From Winogradskyella costae (lineage in GTDB: Bacteria > Bacteroidota > Bacteroidia > Flavobacteriales > Flavobacteriaceae), in the NCBI RefSeq assembly GCF_013403865.1, contig NZ_JABFDK010000010.1, positions 37,101 to 101,100 on the forward strand: 64,000 nt of DNA, in the 5' to 3' direction. The notes under the pieces were generated by a model. That model worked only from the letters and a program-made list of their open reading frames with translations, searched no databases and had not been told where the DNA came from. Shown piece after piece: positions 23,276 to 32,605 of this stretch; the stretch's first letter is position 1; each line of letters starts with the position of its first letter. The translations under genes were made by a program, and so were the position numbers.

Positions 23276-25375
23276 TTATGCTTTTAGTGGAATTTCTATA
23301 TTAATGTTAGTACCTCTATTGGGTTTAGAATCGATATGCAATATACCGTTATAATTTTCTATTCTATTCTTTATATTCGTTAAGCCTATACCTAAGGTGG
23401 TCATCGATAAATCAAACCCAACACCATCATCTTCATAAACAAAAAACAGACATTTATTTAAAACATCTAACTGAATATCTATAGTATTTGCTTTTGCGTA
23501 TTTAAGAGTATTGGTTGTTAATTCCTGAAAGACCGAAAACAATTCGTTTTGCAAAATCTTGTTGAGCGCATTAATTTTATCTTCATCATAAAAAGAGACG
23601 CTTATGGTTAACTCACTGGCTTCTTCAACAGTGCGAATGTATTCTTTAATTAAAAATACAAAGTCGTTTTCTCTGATTTTTTTAGGCAATAAATTGTGTG
23701 ATAAATTTCTTACTTGTTCGTAAGTATCGTCTAATTGACTATAGATTAATTTTAGTTTATCTGGCTGATTATTAAGTTGACTAAATTGTAATTTAATCGC
23801 TGCCAAATTGCCCCCAACACTATCGTGCATTTCTTGAGCAATTTTTTTACGTTCTTGGTCTTGGCCTCTAATTGAGGCTTTAATTAACTTTATTTCCTGA
23901 TCCTTTTTTAATGAAATTACTTGTTGTTCATTAATTTCCTTCTCTTTTAAGTTAAGTAAACCTTGCGCTTGTAATTTTTGATAATAGATAATTAAAAGTC
24001 CAACAATAGGAATTAATAAAATGAAAAATGCTACAAGAACAATGTATTTTATAGTCTTTTCTCTATCTAGTTCTACAGCTTTTAAAGCTTCTTTTTCTTT
24101 TAATAGTGCTATTTCGTTCTTCCGTTTTTCAACTCCATTTTGTAGTTGTAAAACCTGGTTTTCATTTTGCTTTGCAATTATAGCTTTCTGAAGTTTATAC
24201 TTTTCTATATCTGCATCTTTGTTCTTAATGTTTAACGTCTTATTAAGATTTTCTATCTGTAATAGCTTTATCTTTTTTTCTTTTTCAAGCGTTTTAAATT
24301 TAACTTCTAAACTATTAATCTCTTTTTCAGCTTGGGAATTTTCGATAGAGTCTTTGATCTGATAATAGTATTTCCCATAATTATAAGCACTGCGATGGTC
24401 CCCTTTTCTAAGAGATAGTCTTTCTAACATCAGATAACTGTTCATCTCAATATCTAAATTCCCTAAATTCACGGATTTAATAAGCGTATTGGTAAAAATT
24501 ATGAGTGCTTCGCTATCTCTCTCTTCATTGAATAATATGGTGCCGATTTTACCTAAGATAATGAGCTCTAAATCATGAAATCTATTGTCATTGCTTATTT
24601 CTTTTGCTTCGTTGAAAGCAGAAAGCGCTTTATCCATTTCTCCTCTTCCTAGATAATTATCCCCTATGTTGATAACAACATTTACTAAGGCTTGTTTTCT
24701 ATGGGTGTCCTTCTCACAAATATCTTTTGCTTTCTGCAAATAAGCATTTGATATTTCATATTTAGAAAGCGACGAATAAATAGAACCTAAATTGATATAA
24801 CTCCCTAAAATAAGTTCCTCATCATTAGAAAATTTAATACATTTTTCAAAAAGATCTAAAGCTTCTTCCGTTTTTCCAAGAGTAACATAGGTACTCGCCA
24901 AACCGTGTAAATGCGTATAATATAGATTTGTTTCATTATGTTTTTCACTAAGTTCCGCTCCTTTAATATGCCACTTTTTACTTTCTTGATATAAACCTTT
25001 ATTTTTATTATTTAAAGCAAGTAATTGGTAAGACAATATGGTTAATCTAACCCCTAAAGAGTCATTAACATTCTTTTTACTATTCAATGCTTGATGCGTA
25101 TAATAAATAGAGGAATCTATGGCAACATATTTATTATGGTAATAAGCCAATAATAAATTAGTATTCGTTATGGCTTTATTAGATTTAAAAATGCGCAATG
25201 ATTGGTGAGCTTCTTTAAATGCTTTTTTATCATAACCATTGTTGAAATAGTAAAAAAGCTGATTCACTTTTTTGTTTTCACTTTCAACTACAGGAGTTGT
25301 TTGCGCCAAACAAATTGAAGTATAGCACAAAAATAAAAAAACAAAAATGTTTTGGGGCTTAATAAACATGCGCAA
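23276..25375 (-). CDS. TPR-containing sensor histidine kinase (HisKA_3 type)
   Basis: 699 residues. A signal peptide (1-25) leads into a periplasmic region of TPR-like helices (about 35-340), then a long coiled coil (345-435), one membrane helix (441-465), a second coiled coil and the kinase core. The phospho-acceptor His is residue 517 in QERKKIAQEMHDSVGGNL, typical of HisKA_3. The ATPase domain has the N box QELTTNTLKYA (617-627), DDGVGFD (649-655) and GIGLTNIKNR (662-671). This architecture is common in Bacteroidota; the signal is unknown. It is cotranscribed with the response regulator. Met at codon 3 is an alternative start. Confidence 0.93.
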   Translation of the reverse strand: MRMFIKPQNIFVFLFLCYTSICLAQTTPVVESENKKVNQLFYYFNNGYDKKAFKEAHQSLRIFKSNKAITNTNLLLAYYHNKYVAIDSSIYYTHQALNSKKNVNDSLGVRLTILSYQLLALNNKNKGLYQESKKWHIKGAELSEKHNETNLYYTHLHGLASTYVTLGKTEEALDLFEKCIKFSNDEELILGSYINLGSIYSSLSKYEISNAYLQKAKDICEKDTHRKQALVNVVINIGDNYLGRGEMDKALSAFNEAKEISNDNRFHDLELIILGKIGTILFNEERDSEALIIFTNTLIKSVNLGNLDIEMNSYLMLERLSLRKGDHRSAYNYGKYYYQIKDSIENSQAEKEINSLEVKFKTLEKEKKIKLLQIENLNKTLNIKNKDADIEKYKLQKAIIAKQNENQVLQLQNGVEKRKNEIALLKEKEALKAVELDREKTIKYIVLVAFFILLIPIVGLLIIYYQKLQAQGLLNLKEKEINEQQVISLKKDQEIKLIKASIRGQDQERKKIAQEMHDSVGGNLAAIKLQFSQLNNQPDKLKLIYSQLDDTYEQVRNLSHNLLPKKIRENDFVFLIKEYIRTVEEASELTISVSFYDEDKINALNKILQNELFSVFQELTTNTLKYAKANTIDIQLDVLNKCLFFVYEDDGVGFDLSMTTLGIGLTNIKNRIENYNGILHIDSKPNRGTNINIEIPLKA

Positions 25376-25526
25376 ATTTAGGGATAGTAGAACTTGTATT
25401 CATCCCCGAAAACAGGTATTTAAAAAATTTATCAACTTCGTGTAAAATTGAGGTGTTTAAAGCAAATTATATCATCATGTTATTGACGGCAGCCAAACAA
25501 ATTCCGTGCAACACTTTGAAGGGAAA

Positions 25527-26246
25527 TTAAAGCGAAGCCAACAGACGCTCAACCTCAACAATCGTGGCTCCGTAAAGTTTTCTGTTTGGTTTTGTTAAAC
25601 GTTTCGACTCAGTAGATATCTCATTTAGCAACTCCTTTCCTTCTGAAATTCTATTATTTTCTACATAAAATTTAGCGAGTGCTAAACGTTCTGCATAATT
25701 TGAATAGGGTCTATCAATTTGCTTTAATTGAGCTTCTGCCTCTACAGGCTTACCCAATTCGTTTAATGCCAAACCATAATAGAATTGTTGCTTTGAGCCG
25801 TTAAATTCCGATTTATCTTTAATTTGCTCTGCATGTTCAATAACGGCAACATAATCCTTCATTTGAAAATAGCACAACACCAAATTTTGCCTCGCATATA
25901 AATCATCTTGAACTGTATCATCTAACGTTTTCTTGTAATTAACAATAGCATTTGGAATATCTTTATTCGAAAAATACGCATCAGCCAACTCCATTCTGTT
26001 GGCATAGGTATCTATAAATTCTAACTTCTTTTCTAAGTCTTTTATTTTTTTTGTTGGATTAAGAACTGTTATTATTTCTTCCTGAATTTTTTCTGCATCA
26101 TTCTTATTATAAATTTGAGTAATAATGTAAATTAAAGACCCAATGGCAGGAATAAAAAATATAAGAAAATACCAATAGTAAGGCTTGCTATTTTTATAAG
26201 CATGGTACAAACAAAGCACCTGAACAATTATAAGTAAGTAATACAT
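25527..26246 (-). CDS. Membrane-anchored TPR protein
   Basis: 239 residues. The first 46 residues hold two hydrophobic stretches (MYYLLIIVQVLCLYHAY and WYFLIFFIPAIGSLIYII), similar to the N-terminal hairpin of cardiolipin synthase-type proteins. The rest is a cytosolic TPR region (AYFSNKDIPNAIVNYKKTL, LALNELGKPVEAEAQL). It probably acts as a protein-binding scaffold at the inner membrane. It lies 30 bp behind yaaA on the same strand and may be cotranscribed. Confidence 0.78.
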   Translation of the reverse strand: MYYLLIIVQVLCLYHAYKNSKPYYWYFLIFFIPAIGSLIYIITQIYNKNDAEKIQEEIITVLNPTKKIKDLEKKLEFIDTYANRMELADAYFSNKDIPNAIVNYKKTLDDTVQDDLYARQNLVLCYFQMKDYVAVIEHAEQIKDKSEFNGSKQQFYYGLALNELGKPVEAEAQLKQIDRPYSNYAERLALAKFYVENNRISEGKELLNEISTESKRLTKPNRKLYGATIVEVERLLASL

Positions 26247-26276
26247 AGTTGAAATTTAAACCAAAATAAGTCTTTT

Positions 26277-27035
26277 TTATCTCGTAAACACTAATTCGTT
26301 TTCTGAAGACAATTCTTCGCTAAATCCGTAGTTCTCGTAATTAAAGCCTTTAATATCGTCTAACGTTTTAGCATTAGTATCAATGACATATCTAGCCATT
26401 AAGCCTCTAGCAAGTTTAGCAAAAATGGCTATTATTTTATACTTTCCGTTTTTAAATTCTTTAAATGCAATAGTTATTACGGGTACTTTTAAAGTCTTTG
26501 TATCTATGGCTTTAAAATACTCCTGGCTTGCTAAATTAAGGAAAATTTCATCATCCTCTAATTCATCATTTAAGGCTTTTGTTACTTTCTTTTGCCAGAA
26601 TTCATAAAGATTTTTATTCTTTCCTACTGGCATTTTAGTTCCCATTTCTAATCGGTAAGGTTGTATGAGATCCAAGGGTTTTAATATACCATATAAGCCA
26701 GAAAGAATCCGAACGGTATCTTGAACTTTATCTAGTTTTTCAGTATCAATAGTATAGGCATCCAACCCTCTATACACATCACCACTAAATGCATAAATAG
26801 CTGACCTAGCATTGTCTTTTGTAAATGGTAATTCCCACTCTTGGTTACGCTCATAATTTAACTGACTTAAATTATCTGAAATATGCATTAGTTCTGATAA
26901 GCTCTTGGCTGATTTCTTTTTTAATACCTTATTTAAGCGTTCTGCGTCATCTAAAAAAATACCTTCTGTGGTTTTAGAAGTTGGCAATTTAGTATCGTAG
27001 TCTAAAGATTTTGCTGGTGATAGTACTAATTTCAT
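26277..27035 (-). CDS. yaaA: Peroxide stress protein YaaA (DUF328)
   Basis: 252 residues, the normal length. Typical motifs are the start [66 protein letters not shown] and the end [12 protein letters not shown] followed by [10 protein letters not shown]. In E. coli, YaaA lowers intracellular unincorporated iron during hydrogen peroxide stress and so limits Fenton damage to DNA; the fold binds DNA. The TPR protein gene follows. Confidence 0.92.
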   Translation of the reverse strand: MKLVLSPAKSLDYDTKLPTSKTTEGIFLDDAERLNKVLKKKSAKSLSELMHISDNLSQLNYERNQEWELPFTKDNARSAIYAFSGDVYRGLDAYTIDTEKLDKVQDTVRILSGLYGILKPLDLIQPYRLEMGTKMPVGKNKNLYEFWQKKVTKALNDELEDDEIFLNLASQEYFKAIDTKTLKVPVITIAFKEFKNGKYKIIAIFAKLARGLMARYVIDTNAKTLDDIKGFNYENYGFSEELSSENELVFTR

Positions 27036-27422
27036 TTTATGCTGAATTTATTTCAGTAACGACTTCCTTCAAAACAGGAATCTCGTTAAAGGTTAAACAA
27101 TTTTTCTCTTTCGAATGTAAAAATACGGTGGATTTGAAAAACCTTCTAACATTAGTAAGAACTAATATTGATAGTGTTATAACGCTTAACTATAAAGCCA
27201 CACGCACCAAAAATTTGAGACTAGAGAAACACTATATGTTAATCTTTAGGCCATGTCTCAATGTAAGACGCATTAAGGATGGAGAAATGGCATCTTTTTT
27301 ATTTGGTAGCTGAGCGAAGTAGAAGCTATTTAAAACAAAGATATAATGGACAGCCTAATCAATTTTACTACAAGCTTGAAAACTTTAAAAACTTGTAGCA
27401 AAATTGAAATGCTATAAAAATA
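27036..27422. other. Intergenic region, 387 bp
   Basis: Lies between the start of yaaA and the end of rluD. An open frame at 27011-27313 (+) overlaps the yaaA start and has no family resemblance or coding character, so it is not called. TAGCTGAGCGAAGTAGAAGCTA at 27307-27328 resembles a fragment of GAGCGAAGTCGAA-type intergenic repeats of Flavobacteriia and is partly palindromic. No RNA gene was recognised. Confidence 0.5.
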
Positions 27423-28460
27423 TTAGTCTTTAGCATGTTTTGCGTAGTGCCTCCACTTCTCAATACATTGTGTCATATCATTAGGAACTTCAGATTCAAA
27501 TCTCATGAATTCATTTGTAGTTGGATGTACAAACCCTAATGTTTTGGCATGTAAAGCCTGGCGTGGTAAAATTTTAAAACAGTTATCTACAAACTGTTTG
27601 TATTTAGTAAATGTAGTTCCTTTTAAGATACGTTCTCCACCATAACGCTCATCGTTAAATAGCGTATGTCCAATGTGCTTCATATGAACACGGATTTGGT
27701 GCGTACGCCCTGTTTCTAGCTTACAAGTCACTAAAGTAACATAACCTAAACGCTCTAAAACCTTATAATGTGTTACGGCTGGTTTTCCTTGTTCGTCTTC
27801 ATCATCTAAGAACACTGTATTCTGTAATCGATTCTTTGGATGACGACCAATATTCCCTTCAATCGTACCTTCCTCTTCTTCTATATTACCCCAAACAATT
27901 GCAATATATTCGCGTTCACTCGTTTTCTTAGCAAATTGATTAGAAAGGTGAGCCATCGCTAATTCTGTCTTAGCAACCACTAATAACCCGCTAGTATCTT
28001 TATCTATTCTATGAACCAAACCTGGACGCTCGCTTGAGTTATTTGGAAGGTTTTCAAAATGAAAAATAAGTGCATTTATTAATGTCCCTGAATAATTACC
28101 GTGACCTGGATGCACAACCATACCTGCAGGTTTATTTACAACAAGCAAGTCATCGTCTTCATAAACCACATCGATAGGGATGTCTTCAGCTACAAGAAGG
28201 TTCTCGTGAGGAGGGTGTTCAAATTTTACAGTAATATAATCGTTAGGCTTCACTTTGTAGTTGGACTTAACGGGAACATCATTTACAAAAATACTACCGT
28301 CTTTTGCGGCAGCCTGAATTTTATTACGCGTTGCGTTTTCTATAAAATTCATTAAGTATTTATCGATACGAAGTGCTTGCTGACCCGCAACAACTCTAAA
28401 AGCGTGATGCTCGTATAATTCGTTTTCGTCTTGGTCTGAGATATCAGAAATATTTGGCAT
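27423..28460 (-). CDS. rluD: RluD-type 23S rRNA pseudouridine synthase
   Basis: 345 residues. An S4 RNA-binding domain is at about 20-85 (LRIDKYLMNFIENATRNKIQ, VNDVPVKSNYKVKPND). The RsuA/RluD catalytic domain follows, with the active-site Asp in HRIDKDTSGLLVVAKT and the distal motifs GRTHQIRVHMKHIGH and LHAKTLGFVHP. RluD modifies U1911, U1915 and U1917 in helix 69 of 23S rRNA (E. coli numbering); the exact target here is inferred from family and architecture. The PASTA protein gene starts 9 bp upstream on the same strand. Confidence 0.9.
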   Translation of the reverse strand: MPNISDISDQDENELYEHHAFRVVAGQQALRIDKYLMNFIENATRNKIQAAAKDGSIFVNDVPVKSNYKVKPNDYITVKFEHPPHENLLVAEDIPIDVVYEDDDLLVVNKPAGMVVHPGHGNYSGTLINALIFHFENLPNNSSERPGLVHRIDKDTSGLLVVAKTELAMAHLSNQFAKKTSEREYIAIVWGNIEEEEGTIEGNIGRHPKNRLQNTVFLDDEDEQGKPAVTHYKVLERLGYVTLVTCKLETGRTHQIRVHMKHIGHTLFNDERYGGERILKGTTFTKYKQFVDNCFKILPRQALHAKTLGFVHPTTNEFMRFESEVPNDMTQCIEKWRHYAKHAKD

Positions 28461-28469
28461 TATTTTAAA

Positions 28470-29018
28470 TTATAGTTTACCGTTACCTAATACCAAGTCT
28501 ATCTTAGAAGTTAAGGGTAATGATGTACCTGGTTTTAATGTTTTACCTTTGTGAGACATAGAAATAACTCCTTCCCCAATGGCATCTTTATAGGTGATGT
28601 CTCCTATTTCAAACTCCAACGCTTCTAATTGAGGTTTAGCTTGTCTAAATGTACGTTTTAAAATATTTGGCACTTCTACTTTACGGTAATCAGAAGGGTT
28701 TAATATTAAATATATTTTGCGATTTTCCTTAACTTGTGATCCTGCTATTGGGTTTTGCTCAATCACAGAATATTTTGGATATTTTGGGTTAAAATTGGCA
28801 GAATCTTGTATTTCCATTGCTAAGTCATGATCCTTTAATTCGATACCAACAGTCTCTAAAGACTTCCCTTTTAAATCTGGCACAATAATAAACTCACCAT
28901 GATTAGTGGTTACACTTAACCATTTTAAGGCTACAAAACATATCACCACAAGGGCTATAAGGGCTAAGACCAGTTGTTTAAAAAACACTTTACTCGTAAG
29001 AAACTTGACAAAACTCAT
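28470..29018 (-). CDS. PASTA-domain membrane protein without kinase domain
   Basis: 182 residues. A single membrane helix (about 13-33, LVLALIALVVICFVALKWL) is followed by two PASTA repeats: IIVPDLKGKSLETVGIEL with its continuation, and VEVPNILKRTFRQAKPQLE. PASTA domains bind muropeptides or beta-lactams in Ser/Thr kinases and PBPs. Here there is no enzymatic domain. The frame is open to a GTG at 29060, but the ATG at 29016-29018 (MSFVKFLTSKVFF) gives the standard membrane start. It is divergent from ddl, in line with a cell-wall role. Confidence 0.88.
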   Translation of the reverse strand: MSFVKFLTSKVFFKQLVLALIALVVICFVALKWLSVTTNHGEFIIVPDLKGKSLETVGIELKDHDLAMEIQDSANFNPKYPKYSVIEQNPIAGSQVKENRKIYLILNPSDYRKVEVPNILKRTFRQAKPQLEALEFEIGDITYKDAIGEGVISMSHKGKTLKPGTSLPLTSKIDLVLGNGKL

Positions 29019-29143
29019 ATGAAAATAATTGTTCACAAAACTAAGAAATAATAACGACACAAAAATAAAATACGTACGAATTAGAGAATTAGATTATTGA
29101 AAATAAATGATACTTTTACACTGTGACATTTTTAAACTAAAAA

Positions 29144-30121
29144 ATGAAAAAAAATATTGCAATAATAATGGGTGGTTATTCTAGCGAATACAAAATATCC
29201 CTTAAGAGTGGCAACGTCGTTTTTGAGACTCTAGATAAAGATAAATATAACGCATATCGCATTCATATTTTTAAAGACAAATGGGTTTTTGTTAATGATT
29301 TGGACGAAGAGTTTCCTATAGATAAAAATAATTTTTCTGTTTTAATAAACGAAACCAAAATTGAGTTCGATTGTGTGTTTAATGCTATCCATGGTTCGCC
29401 TGGCGAAGATGGTTATATGCAGGCCTATTTTGAATTATTAGGAATGCCACAAACCAGTTGCTCAATGTACCAAGCAGCACTGACTTTTAACAAGCGCGAT
29501 TTGTTAGCGACTTTAAAACCGTATGGTATTAAAACCGCTGAAAGCTATTATCTTAATTTTGGTGATACAGTTGATGAAGACGCTATAATTACTAAAGTTG
29601 GTCTCCCTTGTTTTGTAAAGGCAAACAAAGCTGGTAGTAGTTTTGGAATTTCTAAAGTCTATAAAAAAGAAGATTTACAAATGGCAATTGAAAACTCTTT
29701 TAAAGAAGACAATGAAATTATTATTGAACAGTTTTTAGATGGAGTTGAAGTTTCTGTTGGTGTAATTTCGTATAATTCAGAAACTCTAGTTTTACCTATC
29801 ACAGAAATTGTTTCTGAAAATGATTTCTTTGATTATGAAGCAAAATATTTAGGCCAATCACAAGAAATTACTCCTGCGCGTATTTCTGAAGATTATGCCA
29901 ATAAAGTAAGAACCGAAGCTAAGAAAATATACGAAACTTTAAAAATGAAAGGCTTTTCTAGAAGTGAATTTATTTTTAAAAATGACGAACCTTATTTATT
30001 AGAAGTAAACACAGTTCCTGGTTTAACAAAAGAAAGCATATTACCGCAACAAGCTACAGAAGCTGGCATTAGTTTAAAGGACTTATTTGGAAATGCTGTA
30101 GAGGAAGCTTTGAAGAAATAA
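29144..30121 (+). CDS. ddl: D-alanine--D-alanine ligase
   Basis: 325 residues. Ddl joins two D-Ala using ATP for peptidoglycan precursors. Visible are the N-terminal IAIIMGGYSSEYKISLKSG, HGSPGEDGYMQ, the ATP-grasp elements CFVKANKAGSSFGISKV and IIEQFLDGVEVSVGV, and the Mg-binding end YLLEVNTVPGLTKES. The gene is followed by coaD after 60 bp and is divergent from the PASTA protein gene. Confidence 0.95.
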   Translation: MKKNIAIIMGGYSSEYKISLKSGNVVFETLDKDKYNAYRIHIFKDKWVFVNDLDEEFPIDKNNFSVLINETKIEFDCVFNAIHGSPGEDGYMQAYFELLGMPQTSCSMYQAALTFNKRDLLATLKPYGIKTAESYYLNFGDTVDEDAIITKVGLPCFVKANKAGSSFGISKVYKKEDLQMAIENSFKEDNEIIIEQFLDGVEVSVGVISYNSETLVLPITEIVSENDFFDYEAKYLGQSQEITPARISEDYANKVRTEAKKIYETLKMKGFSRSEFIFKNDEPYLLEVNTVPGLTKESILPQQATEAGISLKDLFGNAVEEALKK

Positions 30122-30181
30122 TATTTATATTTGAAATTATAAATGTTTCTAAATTATTACAGAAACATTAAAACCTAGTTT

Positions 30182-30643
30182 ATGAAACGAGCGATATTCC
30201 CTGGTTCCTTTGATCCTATTACAAACGGTCACTACGATATTATATTACGTGGTATTAAATTGTTCGATGAAGTAGTTGTTGCTATTGGTATCAATGCCGA
30301 GAAAAAATACATGTTTTCTTTAGAAGAACGAAAAGCATTTATTGAAGACGCCTTTAAGGATGAGCCTAAAGTAAAAGTGGTTACTTATAAAGGCTTAACC
30401 ATTGATTTCTGTCAAAAAATTAATGCTCAATTTATCTTGAGAGGCCTTAGAAACCCTGCTGATTTTGAATTTGAAAAAGCTATAGCCCATACCAATAGAA
30501 AACTCTCAAAAATTGAAACTGTATTCTTGTTAACTGCAGCTAGAACTTCTTTTATTTCATCATCTATTGTACGCGATGTTATTAGAAACAATGGAGATTA
30601 TACCGTTTTGGTGCCAGATAGTGTTAGGGTTGATGTGACGTAA
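30182..30643 (+). CDS. coaD: Pantetheine-phosphate adenylyltransferase
   Basis: 153 residues. CoaD transfers AMP to 4'-phosphopantetheine, the penultimate step of coenzyme A synthesis. The nucleotidyltransferase motif FPGSFDPITNGHYDII is at 6-21; GLTIDFCQ, LRGLRNPADFEFE and the second nucleotide-binding signature ISSSIVRDV follow. Length is normal. It is probably cotranscribed with ddl upstream and the DUF2007 gene downstream (33 bp). Confidence 0.95.
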   Translation: MKRAIFPGSFDPITNGHYDIILRGIKLFDEVVVAIGINAEKKYMFSLEERKAFIEDAFKDEPKVKVVTYKGLTIDFCQKINAQFILRGLRNPADFEFEKAIAHTNRKLSKIETVFLLTAARTSFISSSIVRDVIRNNGDYTVLVPDSVRVDVT

Positions 30644-30676
30644 TTTTAATTTTCATTCAATTTAATAAATTTAGAA

Positions 30677-31339
30677 ATGGAAGACAATTATGCGATATTT
30701 AGAAAGTTCCCGAGTTTAGAACAAGCCTCTGAATTGAAAGTTTTGCTGAATGAAAATAACATTGAAACGATACTTGACGATAATGTACCCTCTGTTGATG
30801 TTACTTTCTCCGGAAATACTTTACAGAACGAGATTGAAATTAGAATAAAACAAACCGACTTTAAAAAAGCTGAAAGTATTCTTCAAAAAGACGTTGAGAA
30901 TTTAATTGAAACGGTAGATAAAGATTACTATTTGTTCGAATTTACAAACGAAGAACTTTACGAAATTTTATTAAAGTCAGACGAATGGAATGCTTTTGAC
31001 TATACATTAGCTCAAAAAATATTAATTCAAAGAGGCAAACCGATTGACAAAAAATTATTAAATTCTCTAAAAAATGAACGCTTAAAACAATTAGCTGAAC
31101 CTGAGCGCAACCAAAAGTCTTGGATTATTGCAGGCTATTTTTTTGCTGTTTTAGGCGGTTTTCTAGGCTTAATAATAGGGTACTTTTTAAGGACATCTAA
31201 AAAAACCTTACCAGATGGACAGAAGATTTATACTTATGCTGAGAATGACAGAAAACATGGTAAATATATATTCTATATAAGTTTAGTAATTGCACCAACT
31301 GCCATAATTTTTAGAGTAGTGAGTCAAATTTTAAATTAA
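30677..31339 (+). CDS. DUF2007-domain membrane protein
   Basis: 220 residues. The N-terminal 75 residues form a DUF2007 domain (YAIFRKFPSLEQASELKVLL, LQNEIEIRIKQTDFKKAESIL). A helical middle part is followed by two membrane segments at about 150-170 (WIIAGYFFAVLGGFLGLIIG) and 195-217. DUF2007 is labelled a putative signal-transducing domain, related to PII-like folds, without experimental function. It lies 33 bp behind coaD. Confidence 0.83.
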   Translation: MEDNYAIFRKFPSLEQASELKVLLNENNIETILDDNVPSVDVTFSGNTLQNEIEIRIKQTDFKKAESILQKDVENLIETVDKDYYLFEFTNEELYEILLKSDEWNAFDYTLAQKILIQRGKPIDKKLLNSLKNERLKQLAEPERNQKSWIIAGYFFAVLGGFLGLIIGYFLRTSKKTLPDGQKIYTYAENDRKHGKYIFYISLVIAPTAIIFRVVSQILN

Positions 31340-31425
31340 CACATTAGTTTTTACTACTAGCAACTCTCTCATTATATATTATACGCTTTCTAATACAACT
31401 TCAGAAAGCATAAGAGCATTAGTCA

Positions 31426-32376
31426 TTAAAACGATATATGAGGAAATTTTGCACACACACCTTCCACTTCTAATTGAAGTTTTGAAAGAAATTTTTGATG
31501 TGCTTCAGAATTTATATTAAAAGGACGATGTGATTTTTTTGTTTGGATAGCTGCAACCATATCTAAAGTTTGTAAAGCCTCTGCTGATAACCAAACTTTT
31601 TTAAATTTATCCCAAATATATTGTATCGCAACATCATTTGGATGAAGCATATCTGGATTATAAAAACGATAATCTCGTAATTCATCCATCATAATCTCGT
31701 AAGATGGAAAATAATAAATACCATTTCTAGGTTCAATAACCTTATGAATTGCCGTAACTAAATGCGCTTTACTTTGTGTGTTTTCTACAAAACCATCTTT
31801 AAGATGTCTTACAGGCGAAACCGTAAAGAGAAAACTAACTTCTGGATTCACACTTCTCACTAATGCGATAATGGCTTGAAGTGATTCTGTAATCGTATCT
31901 ACAGCAAGTAATTCTTTGAGAAACTGTTTTTGGGGTAGTTTATGACAGTTAGCAACAACGTTATCCGATTCAATATGTCTATAAACCCAACTTGTTCCTA
32001 AAGTTATTATAACATGACTTGTATTAACTAAATTATTATGAGTCTCATCAATTTGAGAATTTAAAACACTTAATAATTCGTCTTTTGAGGTCTTGTTTAA
32101 TTTTGAGTGTGCATCTAAGCAAAACCATTGTTCGTTATGAAAGTATAAGTCATCTTCAGAATAATAGTCCTTATTTATGGCACGCGTAATTAGATGCTCT
32201 ATCGCTAAGGGATGAAATAAAATACCAAATGGATTAACTATAGACTGAAACTTAAAATAATTAAACTTCTCACTTATATTTTCAGAAAAGCATGAACCAA
32301 GCAACAACACTTTAGAAATGTAATCTATTTGATTATGCTTCTGTAGTTTTAATGGTATCTGAGTTTGAAGATTCAT
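31426..32376 (-). CDS. GSCFA-domain protein
   Basis: 316 residues. The GSCFA signature is at about 27-37 (LLLGSCFSENI), followed by VNPFGILFHP, VITLGTSWVYR, NCHKLPQ and VSPVRHLKDGF. These motifs resemble SGNH/GDSL hydrolases: Ser in GSC, Asn and His in the later blocks, and a C-terminal DMLHPNDVAIQYIW that would supply the Asp/His pair. A hydrolase or acyl-transfer role is likely; the substrate is unknown. It lies downstream of alaS on the same strand, with a 229-bp gap holding an inverted repeat. Confidence 0.87.
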   Translation of the reverse strand: MNLQTQIPLKLQKHNQIDYISKVLLLGSCFSENISEKFNYFKFQSIVNPFGILFHPLAIEHLITRAINKDYYSEDDLYFHNEQWFCLDAHSKLNKTSKDELLSVLNSQIDETHNNLVNTSHVIITLGTSWVYRHIESDNVVANCHKLPQKQFLKELLAVDTITESLQAIIALVRSVNPEVSFLFTVSPVRHLKDGFVENTQSKAHLVTAIHKVIEPRNGIYYFPSYEIMMDELRDYRFYNPDMLHPNDVAIQYIWDKFKKVWLSAEALQTLDMVAAIQTKKSHRPFNINSEAHQKFLSKLQLEVEGVCAKFPHISF

Positions 32377-32402
32377 TTGTTAATTATTACTTAGGGTTTA
32401 AA

Positions 32403-32601
32403 GTTATTACACAAAGATTCGCGGAGTCTCTCAGAGATTCATTGAGAAAAACAGGAATTCAAATCACATTTTTTTTTAGTTTCTAAAAGCGTTTCAAGCA
32501 TTTAGTACAATAAAAAAAAAAAAAAAACGTAATCATGAAAATTTAAAACTAACCCTCTGTGAATCTCTGCGCTTTTGCTCTGCGAAACTCTGTGTTACAA
32601 C
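32403..32601. repeat. Long imperfect inverted repeat with poly-A centre
   Basis: The left arm (32403-32441, starting GTTATTACACAAAGATTCGC) and right arm (32560-32601, ending CTCTGTGTTACAAC) are imperfect reverse complements, with core TTCGCGGAG / CTCTGCGAA. The spacer includes a run of about 16 A (32512-32527) and a T run. The layout resembles the element at 5463-5546. It lies between alaS and the GSCFA gene. Confidence 0.65.
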
Positions 32602-32605
32602 CGTT

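Noticed and set aside
27011..27313. A 100-codon plus-strand open frame between yaaA and rluD.
   Set aside because: It overlaps the yaaA start, has no recognisable motif and an unlikely composition.
31384..31408. A GCTTTCT/AGAAAGC hairpin behind the DUF2007 gene as a terminator.
   Set aside because: The loop is long and there is no T tract on the plus strand.
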